Shown here piece by piece: positions 6,227 through 7,596 of a DNA stretch of 7,596 nucleotides. The notes below the pieces were generated by a model, which saw nothing but the letters and a program-made list of their open reading frames with translations, made no database searches and was not told where the DNA came from. The position numbers were made by a program, and so were the translations under genes. Source of the stretch: Bacteroidia bacterium (GTDB lineage Bacteria > Bacteroidota > Bacteroidia > Bacteroidales > VadinHA17); assembly GCA_026391515.1 (NCBI GenBank), contig JAPLEC010000170.1, positions 1-7,596 on the forward strand. The letters run 5' to 3'. The stretch's first letter is position 1, and every line of letters begins with the position of its first letter.

Positions 6227-7596
6227 GCACTTCTGTAGAAAAGTTGGCTCTTTTGCGAGCTGCTTTGAAACAGAACAGCCTCGACGCATATATTATACCC
6301 ATCTCTGATCCACATCTGGACGAAAATATTCCATACCACTGGAAGATAATTTCCTGGCTCACAGGTTTTACAGGTTCAGCGGCAAATGTCGTTGTAACTG
6401 ATTCATTTGCAGGATTATGGACGGATTCAAGGTATTTTCTGCAGGCTCAAAAGCAACTTGCCGGTACTGGCTTTGACCTGATAATTCCTAAAACATTTCA
6501 ACCTGCCGACTACACTGACTGGCTTGCTGAACATATCTCTTCGGGAGGCATGGTCGGATTAGATGGCAGGATTTTTTCAGTAACTCAGCTAAGAAAACTA
6601 AAGAACAAGCTGGAAGGGAAAAATATTTCTTTTGTGAATAATTGTGATCTTGTTAGTAACATCTGGAAGGAACGTCCACCATTACCATATTCTGAGGCAT
6701 GGGATCATACCCTGGAATTTTCAGGAAAGAACAGATCACAAAAGATTGCTGAAGTCAGAGAACAAATGAAGAAACGAAACATTGATTTTCATCTGCTGAC
6801 GTCGATCGATGATATAATGTGGCTGCTTAATATCAGAGGTAATGATGTGGCTTACAGTCCTTTGCTTACATCATTCGCTTTGATCGGAGAGGTGCAGATC
6901 CTTTTATTTGTTGAAGAAAAAAAGATCCCGGGAAATCTTGCTTCTGAATTTGACAGACTGGGGATAATAATGCTTCCTTATGAAGAGGTTGAAGGTCTGG
7001 AATCATTTATGATTGAGGGTTCATTTATTCTGATAAACCCGGCAACAACGTCAATTGCGCTTTATAATTCAATTCCTGACAAACTGAAAATTATCGAGGA
7101 CATAAGTATACCAACCCGGATGAAAGCTGTTAAGAACAAAACAGAGATTGAAAACATCGGAAAAGTAATGATCAAGGATGGTGTTGCTCTGACGAAATTC
7201 TTCTACTGGATTGAAAATGACCTGGGGGTCGTCCCGATGACTGAAGTTTCACTTGCAGGCAGACTTCAGGAGTTCAGAATGCATCAGGAAGGTTTTCTAT
7301 CTCCATCATTTTCTACCATCACAGCTTTGAATGAACATGCTGCCTTGCCTCATTATGAGCCGACTTCAGAAACAGATTCGATTATAGAGGAGAGCGGCAT
7401 TTTTCTTGTCGATTCGGGTGGACAATACATGGGTGGCACCACTGACATTACACGGACTATATCAATTGGTAGTCCAACAGCTCTGCAAAAGAAAGATTTT
7501 ACATTGGTCTTAAAAGGGCATATTGCATTGGCTCTTGCCAAATTTCCGATGGGAATAAAAGGTTATCAGCTGGATCTCCTGGCTCGTAAAGCATTA
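6223..7596 (+). CDS. pepP: Aminopeptidase P (Xaa-Pro aminopeptidase), M24B family, 3' end outside window
   Basis: Metallopeptidase that removes an N-terminal residue when proline is second; no signal peptide, so cytosolic. The frame runs open from 6223 to the right edge: 458 codons of a protein that in this large, XPNPEP1-like form is usually about 590-600. The N-terminal creatinase-like domain has DAYIIP, SDPHLDEN, FTGSAANVVV and LWTDSRYFLQA (residues about 21-75). A second such domain contains SIDDIMWLLNIRG and ends near 300. The catalytic pita-bread domain starts around TRMKAVKNKTEIE. Two metal-binding Asp residues are visible, Asp397 in VDSGGQY and Asp408 in TTDITRT, 11 apart as in human XPNPEP1 (415 and 426, from memory). 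LPHYEP carries the conserved His before them. The remaining ligands, His in HGTGHGVG and two Glu, would lie past the edge, so integrity is unproven. The ATG overlaps the pntB stop as ATGA; GAGG at 6209-6212, inside pntB, is 10 nt upstream. Translational coupling to pntB is likely. Confidence 0.95.
   Translation, partial: MSTSVEKLALLRAALKQNSLDAYIIPISDPHLDENIPYHWKIISWLTGFTGSAANVVVTDSFAGLWTDSRYFLQAQKQLAGTGFDLIIPKTFQPADYTDWLAEHISSGGMVGLDGRIFSVTQLRKLKNKLEGKNISFVNNCDLVSNIWKERPPLPYSEAWDHTLEFSGKNRSQKIAEVREQMKKRNIDFHLLTSIDDIMWLLNIRGNDVAYSPLLTSFALIGEVQILLFVEEKKIPGNLASEFDRLGIIMLPYEEVEGLESFMIEGSFILINPATTSIALYNSIPDKLKIIEDISIPTRMKAVKNKTEIENIGKVMIKDGVALTKFFYWIENDLGVVPMTEVSLAGRLQEFRMHQEGFLSPSFSTITALNEHAALPHYEPTSETDSIIEESGIFLVDSGGQYMGGTTDITRTISIGSPTALQKKDFTLVLKGHIALALAKFPMGIKGYQLDLLARKAL

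Noticed and set aside
6046..6362. Antisense frames across the pntB-pepP junction
   Set aside because: They run opposite two conserved coding regions and would leave the ATGA junction unexplained; no domain is recognisable.
7353..7541. Antisense 62-codon frame near the right edge
   Set aside because: It lies opposite the metal-binding core of aminopeptidase P and has no independent start signal or recognisable motif.
6223..7596. Possible frameshift or pseudogene, because the last gene has no stop in the window
   Set aside because: Codon-by-codon reading from the ATG at 6223 gives an uninterrupted M24B protein to the edge with conserved motifs in order; it is cut by the window, not broken.
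1..7596. Mobile elements, CRISPR arrays, tRNA/rRNA genes, toxin-antitoxin or defence genes
   Set aside because: No transposase or integrase motif, spaced repeat series, terminal inverted repeats or tRNA-like fold was seen; more than 95% of the window is explained by six conserved genes.

Overview
The window reads as ordinary chromosome of a member of the Bacteroidota, most likely an environmental or gut-type lineage near Bacteroidales/Marinilabiliales. This is inferred from three things: the gene families (a DPP IV-like S9 peptidase, an exported heparinase II/III-like lyase, a large-form aminopeptidase P), moderately AT-rich DNA with very AT-rich spacers, and start codons that mostly lack a Shine-Dalgarno sequence. 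No rRNA, tRNA or marker gene is present to fix the taxon. All six genes lie on the + strand and cover nearly the whole window.

Region 1 (2-3222) holds the 3' part of an S9 dipeptidyl-peptidase-like gene, open at the left edge. After a 32-nt spacer comes a complete heparinase II/III-family gene with a signal peptide. Both products probably act outside the cytoplasm on protein and polysaccharide. A 98-nt spacer (3223-3320) follows. It contains an AT-rich hairpin running into T-rich DNA, a likely weak terminator, and an upstream arm that could form a competing hairpin.

Region 2 (3321-6226) is a complete three-gene proton-translocating NAD(P) transhydrogenase operon of the split-alpha type: pntAA (NAD(H)-binding domain I), pntAB (three membrane helices) and pntB (remaining membrane domain plus NADP(H)-binding domain III). 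Together they make a membrane complex that uses the proton gradient to drive NADH + NADP+ to NAD+ + NADPH. The membrane histidine sits in PntAB and the position matching E. coli beta-His91 is Asn, the arrangement I recall for the Thermus-type enzyme.

Region 3 (6223-7596) is an M24B aminopeptidase P gene whose ATG overlaps the pntB stop codon (ATGA), so it is very likely the last visible gene of the same transcript. It is cut by the right edge.

I found no mobile element, CRISPR array, RNA gene or defence-like cassette and no convincing new system. The observations worth a second look are small-scale: histidine placement in the transhydrogenase, a substitution in its NADP site, the overlapping hairpins before pntAA, the translationally coupled peptidase, and a lyase of unassigned substrate.
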